The notes under the pieces were generated by a model. The model was not told the origin of the DNA, did not search any database, and saw only the letters and a program-made list of their open reading frames with translations. Below are positions 35,317-44,175 of a DNA stretch of 64,000 nt, piece after piece. Origin of the DNA: UBA1547 sp035399865 (GTDB lineage Bacteria; Patescibacteriota; Saccharimonadia; Saccharimonadales; Saccharimonadaceae); assembly GCA_035399865.1 (NCBI GenBank), contig DAOPJW010000001.1, positions 62,001 to 126,000 on the forward strand, given 5' to 3'. The stretch's first letter is position 1; the number at the start of each line of letters is the position of its first letter. The position numbers were made by a program, and so were the translations under genes.

Positions 35317-37401
35317 ATGGCTGAAAAACAAGTCGCTTTAAAGGATATCCGCAATATAGGTATTATTGCTCATATTGATGCTGGTAAAACTACTACGACA
35401 GAAGGTATTTTATATCGTACTGGTTTGTCACATAAAATTGGTTTAGTCCATGAAGGTGAAACTACTACCGACTGGATGGAACAAGAGCGAGAACGTGGTA
35501 TTACGATTACTTCTGCAGCTGTTACGACTTTTTGGAGAGATCATAAAGTAAATATTATAGATACTCCGGGTCACATCGACTTCACCGCAGAAGTTGAACG
35601 CTCTTTGCGTGTTCTTGATGGTGCCGTAGTTGTTTTTGATGGAAAAATGGGTGTCGAGGCTCAATCTGAAACGGTTTGGCGACAAGCTAACAAGTACAGT
35701 GTTCCAAGGATATGTTTTATTAATAAAATAAACCAAACTGGTGGAGATTTTTTCAAGTCATTAGATTCTATACATAGAAGATTATCAAAAAATGCTCTTC
35801 CAATACATCTTCCGATTGGGTTTGAAAAAGATATAAACGGTGTAGTTGATTTGATTGATATGAAATCTTACACATATAAGGATTATTCCGACCATGAGTT
35901 AATTGTTGGTGATATACCTGCTGATATGCTAGAAAGAGCAAAGAATGCCAGAAGTTTATTAGTCGAAGCAGCAGTCGAAGCTGATGACGAACTGTTTGAG
36001 AGGTTTTTAGATAAAGGCGAAGAGTCGATTACAATTGAAGAGTTAAAAAAAGCATTACGTAAGCGTGTACTGGCTGGCGATTTTTATCTAGTAACAGGTG
36101 GAGATGGTCGTGGAGCAATAGTCGAAAAAATTTTGGATTTAGTTATCGAATACTTACCATCTCCTATTGATATTGATTCAATCTGGGGTAAAAATCCTAA
36201 AACTGGTGATGACATCGAGCGAAAACCTAACGAAACTGAACCTATGGCTGCACTTGCTTTTAAAATCGCCACGGATCCATTTGTTGGGAAATTAATTTTC
36301 GTTAGAGTTTATAGTGGAAAAATGGTTGCTGGTTCGTACGTTCTTAATACAACGACAGGTGAAAAAGAACGAATTGGTCGCATTGTTCGTATGCATGCTG
36401 ACAAACGTGAAGATATTGACGGTATTAGTGCTGGTGATATAGCAGCTGTTGTTGGACTTAAAGACACATTTACTGGAGCTACCTTATGCGATTCAGCACA
36501 CCCTATATTATTGGAGGCAATTTCTTTTCCTGAACCGCCAGTATCAATTGCCGTTGAGCCTAAGACAAAATCAGATCAGGAAAAAATGGGTATTGCATTA
36601 CAAAGACTAGCTGAGGAAGATCCAACTTTTCGTGTTCATACAGATGAAGAGACTGGCCAGACGATTATGTCAGGGATGGGTGAGTTACATCTAGACATTC
36701 TAATTGATCGCATGAAAAGAGAGTTTAAAGTCGAAGCAAATATTGGCGAACCTCAAGTTGCATTTCGTGAATCAATCAAAGGTACATCTAGTGTTCAGGG
36801 TCGTCATGTCAAGCAATCAGGTGGTCGTGGTCAATACGGTGACGTCTGGATTAAATTTGAACCAAACGAACCTGGAAAAGGCTTTGAATTTATAGACGTA
36901 ATTAAGGGTGGTGTTGTCCCGCAAGAATATCGTAAGCCTGTAGAAATGGGTGTTCGTGAAACACTTGATGGTGGTGTAATTGCAGGATATCCTGTAGTTG
37001 ATGTGAAAGCAACTTTATATGATGGTAGCTATCACGATGTTGACTCTTCGGAATTAGCCTTTAAACTTGCTGGTGCTCTTGCAACACGTGAAGGTATTAA
37101 ACAAGCCAACCCAATATTGCTTGAACCAGTTATGCATGTAGAGGTAACCACACCAGAAGACTTTATGGGTGACGTTATCGGTGATCTTAACGCCCGACGT
37201 GGCCGTATTGAAGAAATGTCTGACCTTAGTGCTGGTGTCAAGCTTGTGAAAGCCTTTGTACCACTAGCCAACTTATTCGGTTATACTACCGACCTTCGTT
37301 CCATGAGCCAAGGCCGAGCTGCAAGTACTATGGAACTTGCCCAATATGAGGAAGTACCACCAAACGTATCTCGAGAGATAATTGAAAAACGTGGTAAATA
37401 A
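35317..37401 (+). CDS. fusA: Elongation factor G with an altered G4 motif
   Basis: 694 residues, five EF-G domains. G1 is AHIDAGKTT, G2/G3 contain RGITITSAA and DTPGHIDF. The G4 motif, normally NKxD, reads NKIN (residues 136-139; AAC at 35731-35733). The Asp in that motif contacts the guanine base, so the change is notable. Domain IV and the C-terminal domain V appear complete (GMGELHLDILIDRMKREF, EVTTPEDFMGDVIGDLNARRG). It catalyses ribosomal translocation. Start ATG with AAGGAAA upstream. Confidence 0.97.
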   Translation: MAEKQVALKDIRNIGIIAHIDAGKTTTTEGILYRTGLSHKIGLVHEGETTTDWMEQERERGITITSAAVTTFWRDHKVNIIDTPGHIDFTAEVERSLRVLDGAVVVFDGKMGVEAQSETVWRQANKYSVPRICFINKINQTGGDFFKSLDSIHRRLSKNALPIHLPIGFEKDINGVVDLIDMKSYTYKDYSDHELIVGDIPADMLERAKNARSLLVEAAVEADDELFERFLDKGEESITIEELKKALRKRVLAGDFYLVTGGDGRGAIVEKILDLVIEYLPSPIDIDSIWGKNPKTGDDIERKPNETEPMAALAFKIATDPFVGKLIFVRVYSGKMVAGSYVLNTTTGEKERIGRIVRMHADKREDIDGISAGDIAAVVGLKDTFTGATLCDSAHPILLEAISFPEPPVSIAVEPKTKSDQEKMGIALQRLAEEDPTFRVHTDEETGQTIMSGMGELHLDILIDRMKREFKVEANIGEPQVAFRESIKGTSSVQGRHVKQSGGRGQYGDVWIKFEPNEPGKGFEFIDVIKGGVVPQEYRKPVEMGVRETLDGGVIAGYPVVDVKATLYDGSYHDVDSSELAFKLAGALATREGIKQANPILLEPVMHVEVTTPEDFMGDVIGDLNARRGRIEEMSDLSAGVKLVKAFVPLANLFGYTTDLRSMSQGRAASTMELAQYEEVPPNVSREIIEKRGK

Positions 37402-37415
37402 ATTATCATAGTAGT

Positions 37416-38039
37416 ATGAGATTTCTACACCAAATGGATAGCCATAAACTAGCCTATTCTTTTGGTGGCGTACTATTAACAGGATCTTTTTTTAGTAGTA
37501 TTTTAACTGAAGACGTTCGTTGGATACAGTGGCACTTCAGTAGACTAGGCGAAGGTGAAACTTTTTCATCCTATATATTCAATATTACGTTAATTATCTC
37601 GTCGGTACTGATGTATTACTTAGCGGTTAATGTCAGGGATAGTATTAAAAATATTTCTACGGAAAAATTGAACATTAGTATTTCTAACAGAGCAAGTAAT
37701 ACATATTATAAAGCTTTTTGTTATGTGACTGTTTGTTTATTAGGTGTAGCAATATTTCCATTTGATCGCTTTCCGGTAGTTCATAACATTTTCGGGTATT
37801 CGATGCTATTTACTTTTTTATACTTGTGTATATTTTCTCAAAGAATATTACCGATCTTCTCTAAACAGTTCTATATTTTTGGTTATTTTATTATATTTTT
37901 AACCATGATACTTTATACATTTTTTCTTGGTTTTAAAACAATAACTTTATTATTTGTTGAGGCAGTCATTTTAATTTTTTTATATAGGTGGTTCATTTTA
38001 TTTTTAAATGGAATAAATAATATGTCGAAAAATACATAA
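37416..38039 (+). CDS. DUF998-like integral membrane protein
   Basis: 207 residues with six or so hydrophobic helices (about 14-30, 50-68, 98-115, 120-138, 148-168, 175-195). The N-terminal part with WIQWHFSRLGEG and a following helix resembles DUF998-type membrane proteins; function unknown. TTGAAA (37382-37387), 16 nt, TATCAT (37404-37409) and a 6-nt gap before ATG suggest a leaderless transcript starting right after fusA. It sits between fusA and tuf, an unusual insertion in the str operon. Confidence 0.6.
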   Translation: MRFLHQMDSHKLAYSFGGVLLTGSFFSSILTEDVRWIQWHFSRLGEGETFSSYIFNITLIISSVLMYYLAVNVRDSIKNISTEKLNISISNRASNTYYKAFCYVTVCLLGVAIFPFDRFPVVHNIFGYSMLFTFLYLCIFSQRILPIFSKQFYIFGYFIIFLTMILYTFFLGFKTITLLFVEAVILIFLYRWFILFLNGINNMSKNT

Positions 38040-38052
38040 ATCAAAATAACAC

Positions 38053-38181
38053 TTTACTTATAACTCTGTTTTCTGTACAATTTCATATATACGTCGCGGG
38101 GCGGTAATTGTAATTGCTCTCGTCAAAAATATTAATCAACTATTCGTCGTTTGGCGATAGTAAAAAAGGAGAAAATATCAA
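38053..38181 (+). promoter_or_regulatory. tuf promoter and leader
   Basis: TTTACT (38053-38058), a 17-nt spacer and TACAAT (38076-38081). The leader is about 93 nt and holds a hairpin ACTAT...ATAGT near 38144-38165 just before AAGGAG. Confidence 0.55.
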
Positions 38182-39363
38182 ATGGCAGATTTTGATCGCA
38201 CAAAACCACATGTGAATGTTGGTACTATGGGTCACGTAGACCATGGTAAAACTACATTAACTGCAGCTATTACAGCTGTATTAGCAAAAAGGATTCCAAG
38301 TTCAGTAAATAAGCCAGTATCTTATGCACAAATTGATAATGCACCAGAAGAGCGTGCTCGTGGAATTACCATAGCATCTTCACATCAAGAATATGAGTCA
38401 GAAAAGCGTCACTATGCTCACGTTGATATGCCTGGACACGCCGACTATATAAAAAACATGATCACTGGTGCTGCCCAAATTGATGGTGCCATATTGGTTG
38501 TTGCAGCAAACGATGGTCCACTTCCACAAACACGTGAACACGTTTTATTAGCTCACCAAGTTGGTGTTCCAAAAATCGTTGTTTTCTTGAATAAAATGGA
38601 TCTTGCTGACCCAGAATTAGTTGAATTAGTTGAAATGGACATCAGAGAACTTCTTGCAAAGAATGGTTTCGATGAAGATGCTCCGATTATCAAAGGATCA
38701 GCAACAAAAGCACTTGAAGGTGACAAAGAATCCGAAGATGCAATCATGGAACTTGTAAAAGCTCTTGACGATTACATACCAGAACCAGTCCGTGATCTCG
38801 ATAAGCCATTTTTGATGCCAATCGAAGATGTCTTCTCAATCAAAGGTCGTGGTACTGTTGCAACTGGTCGTATTGAACAAGGTGTTGTTAAATTGAATGA
38901 CCCAGTTGAAATTGTTGGTATTCGTCCAACTCAGTCATCTGTCGTAACTGGTATTGAAGCATTCAAAAAGAACCTGAATCAAGGTCAAGCAGGAGACAAT
39001 GCTGGTATTTTATTAAGAGGTATCGAACGCGATCAAATTGAAAGAGGTCAAGTTGTAGTTAAACCAGGTAGTTTATCACCTCATACAGAATTTGAAGCTG
39101 AAGTATATATTCTTAAGAAAGAAGAAGGTGGAAGACACACTCCATTTTCTAAAGGTTATAAACCACAATTCTACTTCCGTACAACTGACGTTACGGGCGA
39201 AGTTGAGCTTCCAGCTGATAAAGAACTTGTTATTCCTGGTGATACAGTATCTTTCAAAGTTAAATTACTTGCACCAATCGCTATGGATAAAGGACAAACC
39301 TTTGCTATTCGTGAAGGTGGTAAAACAGTTGGTGCTGGTGTAGCGACAAGCATCATAAAATAA
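38182..39363 (+). CDS. tuf: Elongation factor Tu
   Basis: 393 residues. GTP-binding motifs are GHVDHGKTT (G1), DMPGHADY (G3, Met for the usual Cys) and NKMDLAD (G4, intact, unlike EF-G here). Domains II and III are complete (GRGTVATGRIEQG, ending VGAGVATSIIK). It delivers aminoacyl-tRNA to the ribosome. It has its own promoter and terminator, so it is a separate high-expression unit. Start ATG follows AAGGAG. Confidence 0.98.
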   Translation: MADFDRTKPHVNVGTMGHVDHGKTTLTAAITAVLAKRIPSSVNKPVSYAQIDNAPEERARGITIASSHQEYESEKRHYAHVDMPGHADYIKNMITGAAQIDGAILVVAANDGPLPQTREHVLLAHQVGVPKIVVFLNKMDLADPELVELVEMDIRELLAKNGFDEDAPIIKGSATKALEGDKESEDAIMELVKALDDYIPEPVRDLDKPFLMPIEDVFSIKGRGTVATGRIEQGVVKLNDPVEIVGIRPTQSSVVTGIEAFKKNLNQGQAGDNAGILLRGIERDQIERGQVVVKPGSLSPHTEFEAEVYILKKEEGGRHTPFSKGYKPQFYFRTTDVTGEVELPADKELVIPGDTVSFKVKLLAPIAMDKGQTFAIREGGKTVGAGVATSIIK

Positions 39364-39382
39364 AATTAGTTTTCTAATTGTT

Positions 39383-39410
39383 AAATACCTCCAATTTTGG
39401 AGGTATTTAA
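39383..39410 (+). terminator. Intrinsic terminator after tuf
   Basis: Perfect 10-bp stem AAATACCTCC / GGAGGTATTT around AATTTT. Confidence 0.8.
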
Positions 39411-39422
39411 ATATCCATATAC

Positions 39423-39553
39423 TTGAAAAATATCTTATAAATGTGTTATAGTTACGCCTGTATTAAATAATCGCATCGAGAACTACATAGTGTCATAATA
39501 GTAACTGTTCCATAATGTAGGTTACGATGTAGCACAATAAATATAGGAGAAAT
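39423..39553 (+). promoter_or_regulatory. rpsJ promoter and leader
   Basis: TTGAAA (39423-39428), an 18-nt spacer and TATAGT precede a leader of about 95 nt. A CTACAT...ATGTAG pairing brackets an internal region, and TAGGAG precedes the start codon. Confidence 0.5.
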
Positions 39554-39880
39554 ATGTCCACAACAGAAAAAGAGCAGAATTTAAGAATTAGGATTCGTCT
39601 TAAAGCCTATGACCATAAAGTCATCGATCAATCGGCTAAACAAATAATAGATACAGCAATCAGAACAGGTGCAAATATATCTGGTCCCGTACCTCTTCCA
39701 ACCAGAAGAAGTACATTTACTGTCGTAAAGTCACCTCATGTTTACAAGAAAGGTGGTGAAGCTTTTGAAATGAGGGTACATAAGCGATTAATAGATATCA
39801 CTAATGCAACACCAAAAACTATCGATAGTTTACAGAATCTAAGTCTACCTGCAGGTGTAGATGCAGAAATTAGAATGTAA
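39554..39880 (+). CDS. rpsJ: 30S ribosomal protein S10
   Basis: 108 residues, slightly long owing to an N-terminal extension (STTEKEQNL). The core RIRLKAYDHKVIDQSAKQI and PLPTRRSTFTV are typical, and KRLIDITNATPKTIDSL ends the conserved region. In most bacteria rpsJ leads the S10 operon directly before rplC; here it is a single-gene unit with its own terminator, 2.7 kb away from rplC. Confidence 0.97.
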   Translation: MSTTEKEQNLRIRIRLKAYDHKVIDQSAKQIIDTAIRTGANISGPVPLPTRRSTFTVVKSPHVYKKGGEAFEMRVHKRLIDITNATPKTIDSLQNLSLPAGVDAEIRM

Positions 39881-39901
39881 AGCTTAAATGTATAATTTAA
39901 T

Positions 39902-39935
39902 AAATAACCTCCATATTTCGGGGGTTATTTATTTG
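39902..39935 (+). terminator. Intrinsic terminator after rpsJ
   Basis: An 11-bp stem (39902-39912 with 39920-39930, one T-G pair), 7-nt loop, then ATTTG. The T/A-rich arms make it work in both directions. Confidence 0.8.
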
Positions 39936-39955
39936 ATTACTATTTATTAACGCTT

Positions 39956-40186
39956 TTATTGTAATTGTAAGTTGTTTAATATCTCCATTGTATCAATTTG
40001 AAGATTTAGAACCCAAAGCGAGAGAGCAAAAATATAAATGAATAAAATTGCCCAATATATCGTTTGGTCGGTAATTTTATAAGTCATAAAAGGTGTTTTG
40101 TCTTTAATGATCTTAAAAGAATTGTCTGAAGCAACTTTTTTAGCAACTTTGGCTTTAACGATTTTTTTCTTTTTAGCTTTTACCAT
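39956..40186 (-). CDS. Small basic single-pass membrane protein
   Basis: 76 residues. Start ATG 40186, 8 nt after AAAGGAG on the minus strand; an upstream in-frame GTG at 40195 abuts the Shine-Dalgarno and is unlikely. The first 25 residues are Lys/Ala/Val-rich (MVKAKKKKIVKAKVAKKVA), followed by one transmembrane segment at about 45-66. It recalls SecE in layout (basic N-terminus, one helix) but lacks the SecE conserved motif, so I leave it unnamed. Promoter: TTGAGT (40249-40244), 17 nt, CATACT (40226-40221). Confidence 0.5.
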   Translation of the reverse strand: MVKAKKKKIVKAKVAKKVASDNSFKIIKDKTPFMTYKITDQTIYWAILFIYIFALSLWVLNLQIDTMEILNNLQLQ

Positions 40187-40299
40187 TGATCCCACTCCTT
40201 TGATATATATTTATGACAACAGTATGACGCATTTTTAAAATAAACTCAAGCATTATTAATAATTTTTTTAAATTATTTTTTTGTTATACTCAATAATAG

Positions 40300-41520
40300 A
40301 TGAAGATTACTAATAACAACAAAAAGAAGTTGATTTGGGGGTTAATATTAGCCATTTTTGTAGTGATTATTATAGTAATAATAATCATTTTTATGAATCA
40401 TTCAAAATTAAATAATAGTAATTCTATAATAAAAGAAAATAATACCGATTCCAAAGTTATTGAATCGGAGAAAAAAACGGAAAAAAGTAAAACCATTCAT
40501 ATGGTGGCTATGGGTGATATGCTTGCTCATGACACTATAATAGTCAATGCTACAAATGAAACCAGTTATAATTTTGGTTATTTTTTTAAAAATATTCGAC
40601 CAATATATAATAATGCTGAGATAGTTTTTTGCGATCAAGAAGGGCTTAGCTCCGGAGAAAATTATGGCATAAGCGGATACCCTTCTTTTAATGCTCCGAC
40701 TGAATTCGCATCCGGTCTTCAATCAGGTGCTGGCTGTAATTTTATTAATTTAGCAAATAATCATATTGGAGATAAAGGAATAAACGCCACAAACGCTACT
40801 ATTGATTTATGGACAAGCCTTAAACCGAAAGCTATAAGTGGGGCAAATAAAAGTATCGAAGACCAACAAAAAGTAAGCTACGTTACTATTAACGATATAA
40901 AAGTTAGTTTTTTAGCTTTTGCTGATTTTAATAATAATAAATCAACCCCTAGCTATAGCGTCAATATTTATCATGATGAGGAACTTGTTAGAAAATTAGT
41001 CAGTGAAGCAAGGCAAAATTCAGATTTAGTAATCGTATCAATGCATTGGGGAATTGAGGATTCGAATTTTGTTAGTGTTGATCAACAAAAACAAACAGAA
41101 TTACTCGCCTCTTTAGGTGTTGACATAATAATTGGGACAGGCCCTCACGTTCTACAAAAAGCAGAGATAATAACTCGTCCAGACAGTGGCAGAATGGTTG
41201 TTTGGTACTCATTAGGCAATATGCTATCTTCTCAATTAAATATAAAGCAGTTGATTGGTGGAATTGCAAAAATGGATATAATCAAAGACAATAACGGACT
41301 AATTACCGTTAATAATTTATCATTTGTTCCAACATATATGCATTACGAATGGACGGCACAACAATCTGCTAACAACGATTTATTAGCTAGACATAACGCA
41401 ATGATATATCTATTGAAAGAATCTGCTCAACCTTTGTCAAGATCATTATTCAATACGACAGTCGAAGAACAAAGACAGTACGTTATTGATACTATAGGTA
41501 CTGAAGTAGTAATAGAGTAA
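40300..41520 (+). CDS. CapA-family protein (poly-gamma-glutamate synthesis-type metallophosphoesterase fold)
   Basis: 406 residues. One N-terminal transmembrane helix (about 11-32), a low-complexity linker, then a CapA-type metallophosphoesterase domain. Conserved pieces are MVAMGDMLAHD (about 68), FINLANNHIGDKG (about 146), SMHWGIE (about 248) and DIIIGTGPHVLQKAE (about 276), with the D, N, H and GH metal ligands typical of the fold. Related proteins act in capsule or cell-surface polymer formation; the polymer is not evident. TATACT at 40285-40290 lies 9 nt before the ATG, so the leader is very short. Confidence 0.85.
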   Translation: MKITNNNKKKLIWGLILAIFVVIIIVIIIIFMNHSKLNNSNSIIKENNTDSKVIESEKKTEKSKTIHMVAMGDMLAHDTIIVNATNETSYNFGYFFKNIRPIYNNAEIVFCDQEGLSSGENYGISGYPSFNAPTEFASGLQSGAGCNFINLANNHIGDKGINATNATIDLWTSLKPKAISGANKSIEDQQKVSYVTINDIKVSFLAFADFNNNKSTPSYSVNIYHDEELVRKLVSEARQNSDLVIVSMHWGIEDSNFVSVDQQKQTELLASLGVDIIIGTGPHVLQKAEIITRPDSGRMVVWYSLGNMLSSQLNIKQLIGGIAKMDIIKDNNGLITVNNLSFVPTYMHYEWTAQQSANNDLLARHNAMIYLLKESAQPLSRSLFNTTVEEQRQYVIDTIGTEVVIE

Positions 41521-41536
41521 AATATCAAACTCATAT

Positions 41537-42409
41537 TTATTTAATGGCACCATTAGATTTAAGTTTTTCTAGAGCTTTTTCTAAATATGGCCATACTTCT
41601 TCAAAAGTAAGACCACTTTCATGAATTGCAGTCGCTAATTCTGCTCCAACATATCTAAAATGCCAGGGTTCATAGTTATAACCAGTAATTGATTCTTTAT
41701 CTTTAGGAAAACGTAATATAAATCCGAATTTATAAGAATTTTCTAATAACCATAATCCGTCTCCAGTCGTTGCAAAACATTCACTTAAATAACACTCTTG
41801 TGAAATTGTACTGATATCCACCGACAACCCCGTCTGGTGTTCGCTTTGACCCGGTCTTGCTATGGATTGATTTGCATTTATTTCACCAACAGAATTAGCC
41901 AAACTATAAAAATATAATGATTGCAAATCAGATGATCTGTATCCGCTTCCTATCATTAAATAGTAACCATCTTTTTCCGAAGCTAAAAACATATCAATTA
42001 ATGCTTTTTCGATATCGGATCTAACAGATCTTTCATCATCACTTTTATCCGTTCTTGTTTTGACGTTTGGTATTTTTAATTCCGAAGGCCTATATTCTAT
42101 AGGTAATGGATTAGTTTTATTGACCAAGACCCAGACACTATCAGGTTTCGTGTAATCATCAACTATAGCTCTAACTTTTTTCGTACCAGGGAGCTCGATA
42201 TATACAGGTTCATTTCTTTTTGCCACTATCGCTCTAGATTTTTTTATAGATAATTGACTTTTTTCGATCGATTCTTTTGCTTGAGATTCTATTTTATTTA
42301 AATATGAAAAGTTTAAAAATTGAATCGTACCGAATATAGAAAAAATAATTACAAACAAAATAATTATTTTTGTCCAATTTTTATTTTTCGGAAGTTTTCT
42401 ATTGAGCAT
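41537..42409 (-). CDS. VanY-like D-alanyl-D-alanine carboxypeptidase
   Basis: 290 residues. An N-terminal transmembrane anchor (about 14-32) and a periplasmic or extracellular M15B peptidase domain. The zinc motif SEHQTGLSVD (SxHxxGxxxD) lies at about 195-204 and EPWHFRYVG (ExxH) at about 254-262; SGYRSSDLQ precedes them as usual. It trims the terminal D-Ala of peptidoglycan stem peptides, consistent with the wall synthesised by the class A penicillin-binding protein at 10007. It is encoded against the ribosomal genes and convergent with the CapA gene. Confidence 0.92.
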   Translation of the reverse strand: MLNRKLPKNKNWTKIIILFVIIFSIFGTIQFLNFSYLNKIESQAKESIEKSQLSIKKSRAIVAKRNEPVYIELPGTKKVRAIVDDYTKPDSVWVLVNKTNPLPIEYRPSELKIPNVKTRTDKSDDERSVRSDIEKALIDMFLASEKDGYYLMIGSGYRSSDLQSLYFYSLANSVGEINANQSIARPGQSEHQTGLSVDISTISQECYLSECFATTGDGLWLLENSYKFGFILRFPKDKESITGYNYEPWHFRYVGAELATAIHESGLTFEEVWPYLEKALEKLKSNGAIK

Positions 42410-42446
42410 TATTTATTTATTTTACCATAATTTAATACTTTAATTA

Positions 42447-42582
42447 TTGACTAGTAACAGATTGTGTGATATATTCAAACGGTAACTTATAAGATAATAA
42501 TAAAAATAATTCTTGGTGAATTGGCAAGTCTGACTAAAGAAACTGTCTCCCACCGAGAATTTTAATTGGGAGAAAAAGCGCT
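42447..42582 (+). promoter_or_regulatory. S10-type operon promoter and switch-like leader
   Basis: TTGACT (42447-42452), 17-nt spacer, TATATT (42470-42475). The leader can form stem 1 (ATTCTTGGTG 42509-42518 with CACCGAGAAT 42551-42560, 10 bp) or stem 2 (TCTCCCA 42546-42552 with TGGGAGA 42567-42573), which covers the Shine-Dalgarno. The two stems share bases 42551-42552 and so compete. Confidence 0.6.
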
Positions 42583-43197
42583 ATGAAAGCACTTCTCGGT
42601 ACCAAAATTGGTATGACCCAAATCATCGGCAAAGATGGCGTCGTAATTCCTGTGACGTTAATTTCTGCTGGTCCTTGTACTGTGACTCAGGTAAAAACCG
42701 TCGAAACAGACGGCTATACATCAGTTCAAGTGGCATATGGTGAGGGTAAGAACCTGAGCAAGGCCGTGTCAGGACATGTAAAGTCCGCTGGAATTAACCC
42801 GAAATATATTCGGGAGATTCGTGTCGAAAACTTACCTGAAGGTTTGTTAATAGGCAGTAAGATTGATGTAACAACATTTGAACTAGGAGACGTCGTTGAC
42901 GCTACTGGTGTAAGTAAAGGTAAAGGTTTTGCCGGTACGGTAAAACGACATAACTTTAATACAAGCAAACATACGCATGGTGGTTTTGGGTATGCTCGTA
43001 AACCAGGATCAATTGGTTCAATGTATCCACAGAAAGTTTTTAAAGGAAAAAGAATGGCTGGTCGAATGGGGAACGAACAAGTGACAGTAAAAAACTTGGT
43101 TGTATCTTATATTGATCCAGAAAACAATCTTATCGGCTTGAAAGGTGCAGTTCCAGGACCGAAAAAAGGCTTGGTGATTATCGGAGGTAAAGAATAA
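42583..43197 (+). CDS. rplC: 50S ribosomal protein L3
   Basis: 204 residues. Starts LLGTKIGMTQIIG, with the central GKGFAGTVKRHNF and the tip MYPQKVFKGKRMAGRMG that reaches the peptidyl transferase centre. First gene of the long ribosomal cluster; its stop TAA overlaps the rplD start (TAATG). Confidence 0.98.
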   Translation: MKALLGTKIGMTQIIGKDGVVIPVTLISAGPCTVTQVKTVETDGYTSVQVAYGEGKNLSKAVSGHVKSAGINPKYIREIRVENLPEGLLIGSKIDVTTFELGDVVDATGVSKGKGFAGTVKRHNFNTSKHTHGGFGYARKPGSIGSMYPQKVFKGKRMAGRMGNEQVTVKNLVVSYIDPENNLIGLKGAVPGPKKGLVIIGGKE

Positions 43198-43814
43198 TGG
43201 CTACTTCAAAAAATACTGATGCAACAATCACATTACCTAAAGATATATTTAATATTGATGTAGAAAATCATGAATTATTAAAGTTAGCCTATGATAGTTA
43301 TCTTGCGAAATCTAGAAAAGCTAATGCAATCACTAAATTACGTGGTGAAGTAAGCGGTGGTGGTAAAAAGCCATGGAAACAAAAAGGAACAGGCCGAGCT
43401 CGTTTTGGATCATCTCGTAATCCAATCTGGAGAGGTGGTGGTATAGTATTTGGTCCCACTGGAAATGAAAATTATACCAAAAAAATACCAACAAATAGTA
43501 AGCGACTTGCTGTTCGTCAAGCTCTTTCTCTTGCTAATAAAGCAAAAATGATTTCTGTATTAGATTTTAAAACCACTGGAAAAACTTCAGAAACTGCAAA
43601 ATTTTTGAAAAATAACAAATTTGATCGACGCGTTTTAATGGTAGTAGATGAGAAAAATGCACAATTGATGCGTGCAACAAATAATATCCAAAATGTATTA
43701 GTCGTCAGAGCCAGTTATTTGAGTGTTTATCATATCTTAAATGCTGACAATATAGTAATTTCTCAAAAAGCAGTTGATGTTTTAAAAACATGGCTAGTCA
43801 GGAAGGATAAATAA
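43197..43814 (+). CDS. rplD: 50S ribosomal protein L4
   Basis: 205 residues. The exit-tunnel loop is seen as GEVSGGGKKPWKQKGTGRAR then GSSRNPIWRGGG. In E. coli L4 represses this operon through its leader; the competing hairpins upstream of rplC would be the candidate target here (inference). Overlaps rplC by one base. Confidence 0.98.
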   Translation: MATSKNTDATITLPKDIFNIDVENHELLKLAYDSYLAKSRKANAITKLRGEVSGGGKKPWKQKGTGRARFGSSRNPIWRGGGIVFGPTGNENYTKKIPTNSKRLAVRQALSLANKAKMISVLDFKTTGKTSETAKFLKNNKFDRRVLMVVDEKNAQLMRATNNIQNVLVVRASYLSVYHILNADNIVISQKAVDVLKTWLVRKDK

Positions 43815-43815
43815 T

Positions 43816-44175
43816 ATGATATCTAATCAAATTACTGTATTCCCAAGAGCTACAGAAAAAACATACGGTCTCTCAAAAGGTAATGTTTATGTTTTTGATG
43901 CACCCGTCAAAGCCAATAAGAATGAGATTCTTAAGGCTATCGAAAATCAATATAGTGTTACTGTCTTAGAGATTAAAACTTTGGTTCAAAAAGGTAAGGC
44001 TGTTAGATATTCTCGTGGTAAAAGAGCTAATCCTGGTACTACAACTAGACAAGATTTCAAAAAAGCTTACGTAACACTGGCGGATGGTAGTAAGATTAAA
44101 ATTTTTGATGAAATTGAAAATGCAGAAAATAAGGCAAAAACTGAATCTCCGTCTAATAAAAAGGAGAAGAAGTAA
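43816..44175 (+). CDS. rplW: 50S ribosomal protein L23
   Basis: 119 residues. Core FPRATEKTYGLS, VFDAPVKANKNEI and the C-terminal part KKAYVTLADGSKI. Lys-rich tail. It forms the trigger-factor docking site at the tunnel exit; trigger factor is encoded at 23852. Stop overlaps the rplB start. Confidence 0.97.
   Translation: MISNQITVFPRATEKTYGLSKGNVYVFDAPVKANKNEILKAIENQYSVTVLEIKTLVQKGKAVRYSRGKRANPGTTTRQDFKKAYVTLADGSKIKIFDEIENAENKAKTESPSNKKEKK

Noticed and set aside
39956..40186. SecE candidate
   Set aside because: Size and single helix fit, but the conserved SecE residues before the helix are missing.
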